DNA from: Litorimonas sp964490745
Lineage (GTDB): Bacteria; Pseudomonadota; Alphaproteobacteria; Caulobacterales; Maricaulaceae
Assembly (NCBI GenBank): GCA_964490745.1
Contig: CAZBDT010000018.1
Location: 1-27,032 of the forward strand
Direction: 5' to 3'
DNA length: 27,032 bases
Of the stretch, positions 15,170 to 22,779 are shown piece after piece. Positions within the stretch are counted from its first letter, which is position 1. Each line of letters begins with the position of its first letter. Under the pieces are notes generated by a model. It was not told the origin of the DNA. It ran no database searches and worked only from the letters and a program-made list of their open reading frames with translations. The translations under genes were made by a program, and so were the position numbers.

Positions 15170-15768
15170 TGCGCCCCCTTCTCTATAGTTTTCGCCGATG
15201 TCCTTATGCGATGCGTGCGCGAATGGCGTTACAGGTCGCTGGGACGGACTATGAGCACCGCGAAATTTTGCTGCGCGACAAACCTGCCCATATGCTGGAA
15301 ATATCGCCCAAAGGCTCTGTTCCGGTCTTTGCTATCGATGGCGAAGTCATTGACGAAAGTCTTGATATTATGAAATGGGCTATGCCCAGGGCGACGTTCC
15401 AATCGGACATTATCAAGATGATTGATGGCCCGTTCAAACATCACTTAGATCGTTACAAATACGCCTCCCGATATGACCGTGGCGTAGAACGCGGAGATGT
15501 TGACTTATCCCATAGAGTAAAAGCTGTAGACGCACTCAAATTGATAGAAGATCGCTTGGGTGAGGAATCCTATCTCGAAGGTGAAGAAATGGGTCCAACG
15601 GATATGGCATCCTTCCCATTTGTTCGGCAATTTGCTGCGGTTGAGCCTGAATGGTGGGCGTCAAATGATGACTTATCCAAAACACGAAACTGGCTCGCAC
15701 ATTGCTTAGAGAGCGAGCTATTTAAAAGCATAATGGAAAAACATCCGCTTTGGATAGCGGGCACCTAA
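15169..15768 (+). CDS. Glutathione S-transferase-like protein
   Basis: 199 aa, cytoplasmic. Residues 1-75 form a thioredoxin-fold GST N-terminal domain starting LLYSFRRCPYAMRARMALQV, with Cys11 in CPYAMRA at the usual catalytic position and the cis-proline loop SPKGSVPVF followed by DESLDIMKW. The rest is a helical C-terminal domain. Cysteine-type GSTs commonly act in glutathione-dependent thiol or dehalogenation chemistry; the real substrate is unknown. Translationally coupled to trhO by a one-base stop/start overlap. A role in protecting or reducing the sulfurtransferase-like cysteine of TrhO is conceivable but unsupported. Confidence 0.9.
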   Translation: MRPLLYSFRRCPYAMRARMALQVAGTDYEHREILLRDKPAHMLEISPKGSVPVFAIDGEVIDESLDIMKWAMPRATFQSDIIKMIDGPFKHHLDRYKYASRYDRGVERGDVDLSHRVKAVDALKLIEDRLGEESYLEGEEMGPTDMASFPFVRQFAAVEPEWWASNDDLSKTRNWLAHCLESELFKSIMEKHPLWIAGT

Positions 15769-15844
15769 CCCCGCTTCGGGATAGATTCGGCTCGGCCTAA
15801 TAAGTGCCCTTGAGATTTTAGAGCCAAACTGTCGAAATTCAGTG

Positions 15845-15860
15845 CTTATTCGGGAATAAG
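15845..15860. repeat. Inverted repeat CTTATTC-GG-GAATAAG in the ybjN-proC upstream region
   Basis: Perfect 7-bp arms about a 2-base centre, in the 196-bp gap between the GST gene and the YbjN gene. A half-site AATAAGTG lies to the left (near 15800) and CACTTATA to the right (15866-15873), so related elements flank it. Operator or promoter element for the ybjN-proC pair is plausible. No T-tract supports a terminator. Confidence 0.45.
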
Positions 15861-15964
15861 TCGGCCACTTATAGGTTATCAACACACCACATCGCTTTTG
15901 GGCTTGCGGGAATCACTAATGTTCATAGCTTGGCTATGAAGTTGAAACGATTCACTGGAATAGA

Positions 15965-16498
15965 ATGACTTACGCTGACCAACGCCATATTCGGCCAAGC
16001 CCCACCCTTTCGGGTGCCATTGGTATACGGCAAAACCCATTAGAGGTTTTCACACGCATTTGTATCGCCGAAGGCTATGATTATGACCGCGTTGACATCA
16101 ATGAGTTGCAAATCAGCTTGCCCGGCTTGTGGTGCGAGCACGACGTCTCCATCACATGGAATAACGCTACGGAACAAATTCAAGTCTTTTTGCTTTTTGA
16201 AGGAAAAATGCCGGGCGGGCGGTCCGATGATATATGCCGCTTAATGAGCCTCTTAAATGAACGCTTAACCTCCGGTCATTTTGATTATTGGGATAAGAAT
16301 AGATGTTTGGTCTACCGAGATGCCGCCTCTTTACGCGGCGGCGCAAAGTTGGGAAATGAACAGGCAATGGATATGATTGCCCACGCCTTAGACGCTGCTG
16401 AACGCGGATATCCGGCTTGCCAATATGTTATTTGGGCAGGAAAATCACCCGAAGACGCAATGACAAGCGCCCTCGTTGATTTGGCGGCACAACCCTAA
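15965..16498 (+). CDS. YbjN domain-containing protein
   Basis: 177 aa, soluble, no leader. It matches the alphaproteobacterial YbjN-like family, which resembles type III secretion chaperone folds: NPLEVFTRICIAEGYDYDRV, then ELQISLPGLWCEHDVSITWN, QIQVFLLFEGKMPGGRSDDI, and ALDAAERGYPACQYVIWAGK. The family's biochemical role is not established. The stop overlaps the proC start by one base (TAATG), and this pairing with proC is a common arrangement in alphaproteobacteria, which supports both calls. A modest GGAA lies just upstream of the start. Confidence 0.88.
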   Translation: MTYADQRHIRPSPTLSGAIGIRQNPLEVFTRICIAEGYDYDRVDINELQISLPGLWCEHDVSITWNNATEQIQVFLLFEGKMPGGRSDDICRLMSLLNERLTSGHFDYWDKNRCLVYRDAASLRGGAKLGNEQAMDMIAHALDAAERGYPACQYVIWAGKSPEDAMTSALVDLAAQP

Positions 16499-17310
16499 TG
16501 GCCGTAACGCATCTCCTCGTTGGCGCTGGGAAAATGGGCGGAGCCCTGTTAAGCGGATGGCTTGAAGCAGGGCTAGTCACACCCAAAAAACTAGCCATTT
16601 TAGACCCGGCCCCCGGCCCACAAGCCATTTATGCCATTGAACGCGGGGGTAAGCATCTTACGCGACCAGAAGATATTCCGAAATCCGTCAAAACAGTCTT
16701 ACTGGCTATCAAGCCCCAAATGTTTAGCAAACTCGGTAAGGGGTTGGGCGCAGGCCTGGCTCCGGACGCGATGATTATATCCATTTTAGCCGGTACAAGC
16801 TTAAGACGCTTGGACGAAGCTTTCGATGGTCGTATTGTCATTCGAGCCATGCCGAACACGCCCGCTGCAATCGGCGCAGGTATTAGCGCGATATATGAAG
16901 CCCCGAATGTAGACGCCAAGAAAATTGCTGAGGCTGAAGCACTCTTAAAAGCCGGCGGAGACGTCGTGCGTGTAAACAGTGAAGCGGCGCTTAATGCTGT
17001 GACAGCCATTTCAGGCTCGGGTCCCGCCTATATTTTTCACCTTGTAGAAGCCCTTGAAGCGGGAGCCCGAGATTTAGGCCTACCCGATGACGTGGCACAA
17101 AAACTTGCCCGGGAAACCGTCATCGGTTCTGCAAAACTACTCGATAAATCCGAGGAGACACCGGAAACGCTGCGTAAAAATGTGACCTCCCCTAATGGTA
17201 CGACTCAAGCCGCACTAGACGTTTTAATGGGCGAAGACGGTGGACTATCTAAAATGATGATTGCAACAGCGAGAGCGGCATTTGCGCGTGCGAAAGAACT
17301 TGGATCTTGA
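16498..17310 (+). CDS. proC: Pyrroline-5-carboxylate reductase
   Basis: 270 aa. Catalyses the last step of proline synthesis, NAD(P)H reduction of pyrroline-5-carboxylate, in the cytoplasm as an oligomer. The N-terminal Rossmann motif is LLVGAGKMGGALLSGW; LAIKPQMFSKL and VIRAMPNTPAAIGAGISAI follow. The dimerisation and active-site domain holds AVTAISGSGPAYIFHLVEAL and the C-terminal signature LRKNVTSPNGTTQAALDVL. Length and motif order are typical. Coupled to YbjN by a one-base overlap. It converges on the histidine kinase gene with only 8 bp between the stops and no recognisable terminator. Confidence 0.97.
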   Translation: MAVTHLLVGAGKMGGALLSGWLEAGLVTPKKLAILDPAPGPQAIYAIERGGKHLTRPEDIPKSVKTVLLAIKPQMFSKLGKGLGAGLAPDAMIISILAGTSLRRLDEAFDGRIVIRAMPNTPAAIGAGISAIYEAPNVDAKKIAEAEALLKAGGDVVRVNSEAALNAVTAISGSGPAYIFHLVEALEAGARDLGLPDDVAQKLARETVIGSAKLLDKSEETPETLRKNVTSPNGTTQAALDVLMGEDGGLSKMMIATARAAFARAKELGS

Positions 17311-17318
17311 CCAGACAC

Positions 17319-18617
17319 TTAAAGCGGTAATTGTAATGTCGCCTTCAAACCGCCCATTTCACTATCAGACAATATAATTGTTCCCCCATGCAGCTGGGCG
17401 ATATCTTGAGATATGGATAAGCCCAGCCCGATCCCCTCGATGTTTTGGTTTCGAGCTTCATCCAAACGCTGAAACGCCTTGAAGACAGTCTGTCTTTGCT
17501 CGGCAGGAATGCCGGGACCATCATCTTCGACTGAAATCAGTAAAAAATCGGACGTATTTTCGACCTTTAGCTCACACCTATTTCCATATTTAAGCGCATT
17601 GCTAATGAGGTTCTCAAGACATCGTTTCATCATCAATGGGCGAATAGAAATTTCGCGATCGGAGAAAGGCTCTATCTCTACAGGGCGTGTTTTTATAGTT
17701 TCAGAAATAAAATTAGAGAGTTGTATGACTTGCGGTTTTTCGGATCCCATTCCGCGCGCAAAATCGAGATAGCCTGTCAGCATGGCTTCCATCTCATCCA
17801 CATCCCGCCGTGCGGCTCTTGTGTCTTCCGTATCGTCCTGCATCGCGAGTTGCAATTTCAAGCGCGTCAGTGGCGTTCGTAAATCATGCGAGACCCCGGC
17901 CAACATTAACGTTCTTTGTTCAAGGTGACGACGTAGCCTGCGACGCATTTTTAAAAAGCTCTGCCCGGCCATTCTAACTTCTGACGCGCCTCTTGGTTTG
18001 TAACCGGAAATGTCTTGTCCCTTACCAAAAGCCGCAGCGGCATTTGCAAGCTCACGGATCGGATCGGACTGGCGTCGGATAAACAATACAGAAACAAGTG
18101 ATAGGACCACGGTTGCCGTAATCAGCCAAAAAATGAAAACGAATCCCGTTGGCGCAAAAACTCTCTCGCGCGCCGCGATAAAACGTAAAACGCCTTGATC
18201 AACCTGAACCCGAATATCAATGTGATTGGGATAACGAGTCGTATCAAACCAAAATGGCCTATCAACAGCTTCTGTAAGACTTCTACGTAACGTCTTGTCT
18301 AGATTTGAGAAAAATGCGTTTCGTCTTGCCGTAGGTAGGGTGTCACCCGCGCGTAACACGACCGACAACTCCATATCTGGGCGAAGAAGCTTATCCAGTT
18401 TTTTAGCCGTCTCATCTGTTGGTTGCTCGCGAAACAATTGCGTTGCAACAGCCACATCGGCCGCCACAGAATCTGAGAGGCTGGATGTCACGCGTGCCCA
18501 GTGAGCATTAAAGAAAAACCAAGCCACAACCATTTGCATGATAACAATCGGCAATATGATAATTAAAAACGCTCGCCAAAAAATAGACTTTGGCAAAATA
18601 TTTCTAAGTGAGAACAT
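17319..18617 (-). CDS. EnvZ-like sensor histidine kinase
   Basis: 432 aa inner-membrane kinase. TM1 about residues 15-37 (AFLIIILPIVIMQMVVAWFF), a periplasmic sensor loop of about 120 residues, TM2 about 157-180, HAMP about 181-233. HisKA has the phospho-accepting His244 in GVSHDLRTPLTRLKLQLAM. The HATPase domain has the N box (ENLISNALKYGNRCEL, from 335), G1 DDGPGIP (365-371) and G2 GIGLGLSIS (396-404). It phosphorylates the response regulator encoded 6 bp upstream in the same operon. The periplasmic loop has no recognisable ligand domain, so the stimulus is unknown; osmolarity or envelope sensing would be by analogy to EnvZ only. Confidence 0.95.
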   Translation of the reverse strand: MFSLRNILPKSIFWRAFLIIILPIVIMQMVVAWFFFNAHWARVTSSLSDSVAADVAVATQLFREQPTDETAKKLDKLLRPDMELSVVLRAGDTLPTARRNAFFSNLDKTLRRSLTEAVDRPFWFDTTRYPNHIDIRVQVDQGVLRFIAARERVFAPTGFVFIFWLITATVVLSLVSVLFIRRQSDPIRELANAAAAFGKGQDISGYKPRGASEVRMAGQSFLKMRRRLRRHLEQRTLMLAGVSHDLRTPLTRLKLQLAMQDDTEDTRAARRDVDEMEAMLTGYLDFARGMGSEKPQVIQLSNFISETIKTRPVEIEPFSDREISIRPLMMKRCLENLISNALKYGNRCELKVENTSDFLLISVEDDGPGIPAEQRQTVFKAFQRLDEARNQNIEGIGLGLSISQDIAQLHGGTIILSDSEMGGLKATLQLPL

Positions 18618-18623
18618 GGCTAA

Positions 18624-19322
18624 TCACACTGCATCAGATACAAGACGATAGCCCTCGCCTCTCACCGTCAGCAGATATTTGGGCTCAGATGAATTATCTT
18701 CCAGCTTACGACGCAAACGAGTCATTTGCACATCAACGGCACGTTCGGATTGTGCTTTTATATTCTCTGATAATACATAGCGCGACACAACGCCACCAGC
18801 TTGACCCGCCAAGAGCGACAGCAAGGTCTGCTCACCCGTGGTCAACTTAATCTGCTTTCCGTTTTTGCGTAATAATCCTTTTGTCAAATCATAAACATAA
18901 GGGCCGAAGACGATCCTATCAGTTGTGAGGTTTTTACCTGTCCGTCTAAATATATTGTCGATCCGTAGCAATAATTCTTCAGGCTCGAATGGCTTAGACA
19001 AATAGTCGTCCGCCCCTGATCGTAAACCAGCAATGCGTTGATCAGCTTCACCCAACGCTGTCAGCAATATGATGGGGACATCATGGTGTCGGCGTAACCC
19101 GCGCGTCAATGTGAGCCCGTCTTCACCCGGCATCATGATATCAACGATGAGGAGATCATATTTCAATCCCTGCATCTTTAATCGTGCTTCATCCGCACCA
19201 TTTGCAGTGCTGGCCCGATAGCCTTGCTTCGTGAGATAACGCGACAAAAGCTCTCTAATCCGATCATCATCATCTATAATCAGAATATGCGTATCGGCAC
19301 GGTCAAGAAAGGTCGTAATCAT
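18624..19322 (-). CDS. OmpR-family response regulator
   Basis: 232 aa cytoplasmic transcription factor. Receiver domain 1-125: acidic pocket DDDD (17-20), phospho-acceptor Asp61 in LLIVDIMMPGEDGL, switch Thr in ILLTALGEADQRI, and Lys110 in DDYLSKPFEPEELLLR. Winged-helix DNA-binding domain about 135-232: LLRKNGKQIKLTTGEQTLL and RAVDVQMTRLRRKLEDNSSE, ending LLTVRGEGYRLVSDAV. It pairs with the kinase downstream (6 bp gap) and is transcribed divergently from ilvE. A shared 125-bp intergenic region carries ATGAC/GTCAT elements that may be its own binding sites. Confidence 0.96.
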   Translation of the reverse strand: MITTFLDRADTHILIIDDDDRIRELLSRYLTKQGYRASTANGADEARLKMQGLKYDLLIVDIMMPGEDGLTLTRGLRRHHDVPIILLTALGEADQRIAGLRSGADDYLSKPFEPEELLLRIDNIFRRTGKNLTTDRIVFGPYVYDLTKGLLRKNGKQIKLTTGEQTLLSLLAGQAGGVVSRYVLSENIKAQSERAVDVQMTRLRRKLEDNSSEPKYLLTVRGEGYRLVSDAV

Positions 19323-19356
19323 CTATAAATTGCCCTGCATAACCGTATTTTTTGCG

Positions 19357-19386
19357 ATGACTTTTCCGTCATAGAATATAAATGAC
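19357..19386. promoter_or_regulatory. ATGAC/GTCAT repeats in the response regulator-ilvE divergent promoter region
   Basis: ATGAC at 19357-19361, GTCAT at 19368-19372 (an inverted pair 6 bases apart) and a third ATGAC at 19382-19386. They lie between two divergent start codons, so they may be binding sites for the OmpR-like regulator or other promoter elements. The short length makes chance occurrence possible. Confidence 0.3.
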
Positions 19387-19447
19387 GTGTAACAGAGGTG
19401 TTGGCAAGACGTCTGCACGTCACCGCTTGATTCAAAGAGGAAACATC

Positions 19448-20332
19448 ATGATCGAAAAAGCCTATCATGACCGCGATGGAGAAATATGGTTGGATGGAGA
19501 ATTCGTGGACTGGCGCGAAACTAAAATACACGTCCTGACACATTCCCTACATTATGGTTCCTGCGTCTTCGAAGGAAATAGGGCCTATGAAGGTAAAATC
19601 TTCCGGCTAACAGACCACAGCAAGCGCCTAATGAAATCGGCGGAGCTTTTGGGCTATGAAATTCCCTATACGCTAGAGCAGATCGACCAAGCCTGTCTGG
19701 ACACATTAGAGAAAACTGGCTTGAAAGATGCTTACCTGCGCCCCTTCGCTTGGCGTGGGTCAAATATGATGGGCGTTGCCTCGAAAAACAATCAAATTCA
19801 CTTCGGCGTCGCCGCTTGGCACTGGGGCAGCTATTTTGAAGACAAAATGAAAGGTATTCGCCTTTGCATTTCAGATTGGATTCGCCCTGATCCACGTTCT
19901 GCCCCCTGTAAATCTAAAGCAGCCGGCCTCTATATGATTTGCACGCTCGCGAAAGATAAAGCCCAAGCCACGGGTTGGGATGATGCATTGATGTTTGATT
20001 ATAAAGGTCGCGTCGCCGAATGTACGGGTGCGCATATCTTTTTTGTGCGTAATGGCGAAATTCACACACCAACAAATGATATTTTGTTGGAAGGTATCAC
20101 CCATGACACCGTCATTCGCTTGGCCGAAAAACGCGGTTATAAAGTCCACAAACGCGACATCCATCCATCCGAAATGCCACATTTCGACGAGTGTTTCGTT
20201 GTGGGTACGGCGGCGGAGGTAACTCCGGTGCGCGAAATAGACGGAAACCACTATACAGTCGGCGAAGTCTGTCATGCCTTGGCGTCAGATTATGATGCTT
20301 GCGTCCGGGGTAAAATCGATATCGGCGTTTAA
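19448..20332 (+). CDS. ilvE: Branched-chain amino acid aminotransferase
   Basis: 294 aa from the ATG at 19448, chosen because AGAGGA lies about eight bases upstream and MIEKAYHDRDGEIWLDGEFV is the normal family N-terminus; an ATG at 19382 would add a non-conserved 22 residues. A class IV PLP enzyme that transfers the amino group between glutamate and branched-chain 2-oxo acids, the last step of Ile/Leu/Val synthesis. Seen: THSLHYGSCVFEGNRAYEG, YLRPFAWRG, the PLP-binding Lys157 in CKSKAAGLYMICTLAK, GRVAECTGAHIFFVRNGEIH and LLEGITHDTVIRLAE. The stop codon overlaps the stop of the convergent gene by sharing TTAA at 20329-20332. Confidence 0.95.
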   Translation: MIEKAYHDRDGEIWLDGEFVDWRETKIHVLTHSLHYGSCVFEGNRAYEGKIFRLTDHSKRLMKSAELLGYEIPYTLEQIDQACLDTLEKTGLKDAYLRPFAWRGSNMMGVASKNNQIHFGVAAWHWGSYFEDKMKGIRLCISDWIRPDPRSAPCKSKAAGLYMICTLAKDKAQATGWDDALMFDYKGRVAECTGAHIFFVRNGEIHTPTNDILLEGITHDTVIRLAEKRGYKVHKRDIHPSEMPHFDECFVVGTAAEVTPVREIDGNHYTVGEVCHALASDYDACVRGKIDIGV

Positions 20333-20820
20333 TTTGCAGAACTGGTGTGGTCAGAGATAATCACCCAGTCGCCATCGACCTTTTTCATATGCAGCGTGAA
20401 CAAGCCGTTAGGCGTATCACTGTCTCGCACGAGCGTCCATTGCCCAAAAACGAGGCCGTCATCTTCATCAAGCACGGTCACGTCCTGAATATCAAATCGT
20501 AGCTCCCCCATGGCAGCTCTATCCGAATAACGCGCTTTATATCGCGACAAGGTGGGCGCCCAACCCGTTGTAATATTGCCTCCTGACGCAAAGCGAAGTT
20601 CATCGTCCCGCAGATAGCCTTCCATAAAGCCGTCAATGTCGCCAGCATTCCAAGCAGCTTGTTGACGCATCAAAACTGAACGCAATTCCAAAGGTGCATC
20701 TAACTTTACAGTTTTAGATGTCTTTGGGGCAATCATGTAGCCCACAGAGAGACCTAAAGCGGTTCCAGTGATTCCGCCTAAAACAGCAAAAATAAGAAGA
20801 TTTCTTGGGTTCTTCATCAT
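20329..20820 (-). CDS. Membrane-anchored NTF2-like (DUF4440/SnoaL-type) protein
   Basis: 163 aa. An N-terminal hydrophobic segment (NLLIFAVLGGITGTALGLSV) suggests an uncleaved membrane anchor or signal. Residues about 45-160 resemble an NTF2-like fold of the DUF4440 type: RQQAAWNAGDIDGFMEGYLR, LRFASGGNITTGWAPTLSRY, FGQWTLVRDSDTPNGLFTLH and KKVDGDWVIISDHTS. Such domains are ligand pockets or enzymes; none is predicted here. The start overlaps the metF stop (ATGATGA, with a second possible ATG at 20817), so it is the third gene of the metF operon. A link to methionine or folate metabolism is positional only. Confidence 0.85.
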   Translation of the reverse strand: MMKNPRNLLIFAVLGGITGTALGLSVGYMIAPKTSKTVKLDAPLELRSVLMRQQAAWNAGDIDGFMEGYLRDDELRFASGGNITTGWAPTLSRYKARYSDRAAMGELRFDIQDVTVLDEDDGLVFGQWTLVRDSDTPNGLFTLHMKKVDGDWVIISDHTSSAN

Positions 20821-21758
20821 GCGGCCAACTCTCTTTTACGACGATTATGCAATCCCAATATACGTCCCACTGACGACGCTATCTCAGATCGATTAAGTGT
20901 ATAAAGATGGAAGTGGTCAACACCGCGATCCCTCAGCTCAGCCGTTAATTCCGCCGCCAGCGTTGCGGTCAGCATATCCCGCGTGACCGGATCATCATCC
21001 AACCCCTCAAACAAGCCTGCATACCAATCCGGCACTGCAACACCGCACATTTTAGACATACGCGCCAAGCCTTTAAAATTTGGCTGTAACATCAAGCCCG
21101 GTACAATCGGAATATCGATACCGGCATCCAACACGCGGTCTTGAAAGCGCCAAAAAATGTCAGGCGAGAAGAAAAATTGGGTAATAGCGCGCGTTGCACC
21201 CGCATCGACTTTTCGCTTCAAATTATCGATTTCCACAGACCAATTCGCACTTTCCGGATGTTGTTCGGGATAAGCGGAAACGGAGATTTCGAAATCCGCT
21301 ATTTTCTTCAATCCTTCAGTCAGATCATTGGCATAGGCATACCCACCAGGATGAGGTCGATACGTCTCTCCAATACCGTCTGATGGATCCCCCCGCAGAG
21401 CCACAATATGCCGAACGCCGGCTTCCCAATAGTCTCTCGCGACTTGATCGATCTCTTCCCGCGTCGCGTCGACACAGGTAAGATGCGCAGCAGGCGCAAA
21501 ATCTGTCTCTTCGACCATACGCGCAACGGTTCTATGCGTTCTCTCTCGCGTTGAGCCACCTGCACCATAAGTCACAGATACGAAGTCAGGCGAAAGCGGC
21601 CCTAGCTTTTCAATCGACGCCCAAAGCTTATCTTCCATTTTCTGGTTTTTGGGTGGGAAGAATTCAAAGCTGACTTTCAGGTCAGGACTCTCTGCAGATG
21701 CGCGTGCGATAGCGCCTACGGGTGCATTAGGATCACGAAGAGGGAGACGGGCATTCAT
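20817..21758 (-). CDS. metF: 5,10-methylenetetrahydrofolate reductase
   Basis: 313 aa FAD-dependent TIM-barrel enzyme that makes 5-methyl-tetrahydrofolate, the methyl donor for methionine synthesis. Signatures: VSFEFFPPKNQKMEDKLW with catalytic Glu32, DFVSVTYGAGGSTRERTH, HLTCVDATREEI, HIVALRGDPSDGIG and ITQFFFSPDIFWRF, with a C-terminal FHLYTLNRSEIASSVGRILG. An AGGA six bases before the ATG is a reasonable ribosome site. It follows the ArsR-methyltransferase gene by 3 bp and overlaps the NTF2-like gene. Regulation by the upstream ArsR-type protein is likely. Confidence 0.97.
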   Translation of the reverse strand: MNARLPLRDPNAPVGAIARASAESPDLKVSFEFFPPKNQKMEDKLWASIEKLGPLSPDFVSVTYGAGGSTRERTHRTVARMVEETDFAPAAHLTCVDATREEIDQVARDYWEAGVRHIVALRGDPSDGIGETYRPHPGGYAYANDLTEGLKKIADFEISVSAYPEQHPESANWSVEIDNLKRKVDAGATRAITQFFFSPDIFWRFQDRVLDAGIDIPIVPGLMLQPNFKGLARMSKMCGVAVPDWYAGLFEGLDDDPVTRDMLTATLAAELTAELRDRGVDHFHLYTLNRSEIASSVGRILGLHNRRKRELAA

Positions 21759-21761
21759 AAT

Positions 21762-22724
21762 TTATCCTGTCGCGGAAAGCGTGGTTTTCGTTTTGAGGGC
21801 ATGCCAAATTTTGACATCTGGTGTATTCGGGTCTGATGCGGGCAGTGTTTTTATTTGAGTGATTTCAAAACCCGTTTCAGACAAGAATGCGTCGACATCT
21901 TGGTCGCTAAATCCAAGTCGTCTATGCGCGTAATTTTCACGATAATTTTCAAATTCATGCGTGGCGAAATCTGTTATCAGTAGTTGCCCGCCCTCATTCA
22001 GTAACCTAGCGGCCTCTCGAATCGCCCGCACAGGCTCTTCGAGGAAATGCAGTACCTGATGCAAAGTTACCAAATCGGCTGCACCGTCTTTTAACGGGGC
22101 ATCTTGAAGGTCAGCTTGTTGGACGGAAATATGGGTGAAGGTGTCATCAGACAATGTATGGCGCGCGACACGTAGCATTTCCACACTATCATCGATACCG
22201 ACACCGCTGCGAATATGAGGAGCAAAAAGCTTCAACATACGCCCCGTACCCGTGCCTAAGTCCACCATGCGGGAGAAGCCTTGATCCGTAACAAGTTCTA
22301 AAAGCGCTAGCTCAATATCGGCCTGTGGAAGATATTCATGGCCCAATTGATCATGATCATTCGCGACAGATGCGAAAAACGCTTCAGCCAAACGTGATCG
22401 ATCTGCTCGCACTTTTTTCAAACTTTCAGAATCCATAACGAGTTGAGCATCATTTTCATTCAGCGCAGCAAGCGCTGCGGAGAGAATGGCGGAATTTTCC
22501 GACTGTCCTCTTTTCAACCGCGAGAAAACCCAACTGCCTTCACGCAAACGTTCCACAATACCGACCTGTTCGAGGGATTTTATATACTGTGTGACGCGAG
22601 GCTGCGACAGCCCAAGGATTTGAACGAGCTCGCTCACGGTTAGCTCACCCTGTCTTAAAAGCGCTAAGATACGCAGGCGGTCCGGGTGACCGAGTGTTTT
22701 CAAATATGTCGCAATGGCGTCCAT
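21762..22724 (-). CDS. ArsR-type winged-helix regulator fused to SAM-dependent methyltransferase
   Basis: 320 aa from the ATG at 22724; the frame is open further upstream, but that stretch is AT-rich promoter sequence. Residues 1-75 are an ArsR-type winged helix (LKTLGHPDRLRILALLRQGE, then VSELVQILGLSQPRVTQYIK) with no cysteine metal-binding motif, so it is not a metal sensor. Residues about 130-280 are a class I methyltransferase: motif I MVDLGTGTGRM (153-163), GVGIDDSVEML, TLHQVLHFLEEPVRAIREA and GGQLLITDF. ArsR-family regulators of methionine and SAM metabolism are known in Proteobacteria. This fusion, placed 3 bp ahead of metF, probably senses SAM or SAH through the methyltransferase fold and controls its own operon. 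Any real methyl-transfer activity is unknown. Confidence 0.9.
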   Translation of the reverse strand: MDAIATYLKTLGHPDRLRILALLRQGELTVSELVQILGLSQPRVTQYIKSLEQVGIVERLREGSWVFSRLKRGQSENSAILSAALAALNENDAQLVMDSESLKKVRADRSRLAEAFFASVANDHDQLGHEYLPQADIELALLELVTDQGFSRMVDLGTGTGRMLKLFAPHIRSGVGIDDSVEMLRVARHTLSDDTFTHISVQQADLQDAPLKDGAADLVTLHQVLHFLEEPVRAIREAARLLNEGGQLLITDFATHEFENYRENYAHRRLGFSDQDVDAFLSETGFEITQIKTLPASDPNTPDVKIWHALKTKTTLSATG

Positions 22725-22755
22725 AAGTGCGACATAAACCAATAATAAAAGAATG

Positions 22756-22777
22756 TATATAAAAAAAACTTTATATG
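22756..22777. promoter_or_regulatory. AT-rich inverted repeat ATATAAA-N6-TTTATAT, candidate operator of the metF operon
   Basis: Perfect 7-bp arms at 22757-22763 and 22770-22776 inside an imperfect 22-bp palindrome, 32 bp upstream of the ArsR-methyltransferase start and just past the GH9 stop codon. Placement and symmetry suit an ArsR-type autoregulator. The 8-A run in the centre weakens the case because AT-rich repeats arise easily. Confidence 0.5.
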
Positions 22778-22779
22778 AA

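Noticed and set aside
15770..15780. CCCG-CTT-CGGG hairpin after the GST gene as a terminator
   Set aside because: The stem is four base pairs with a three-base loop, and no T-tract follows, so there is too little support.
15769..15964. Possible small RNA or tRNA in the GST-ybjN gap
   Set aside because: No cloverleaf, T-loop consensus or terminator was found; the inverted repeat there is better read as a regulatory site.
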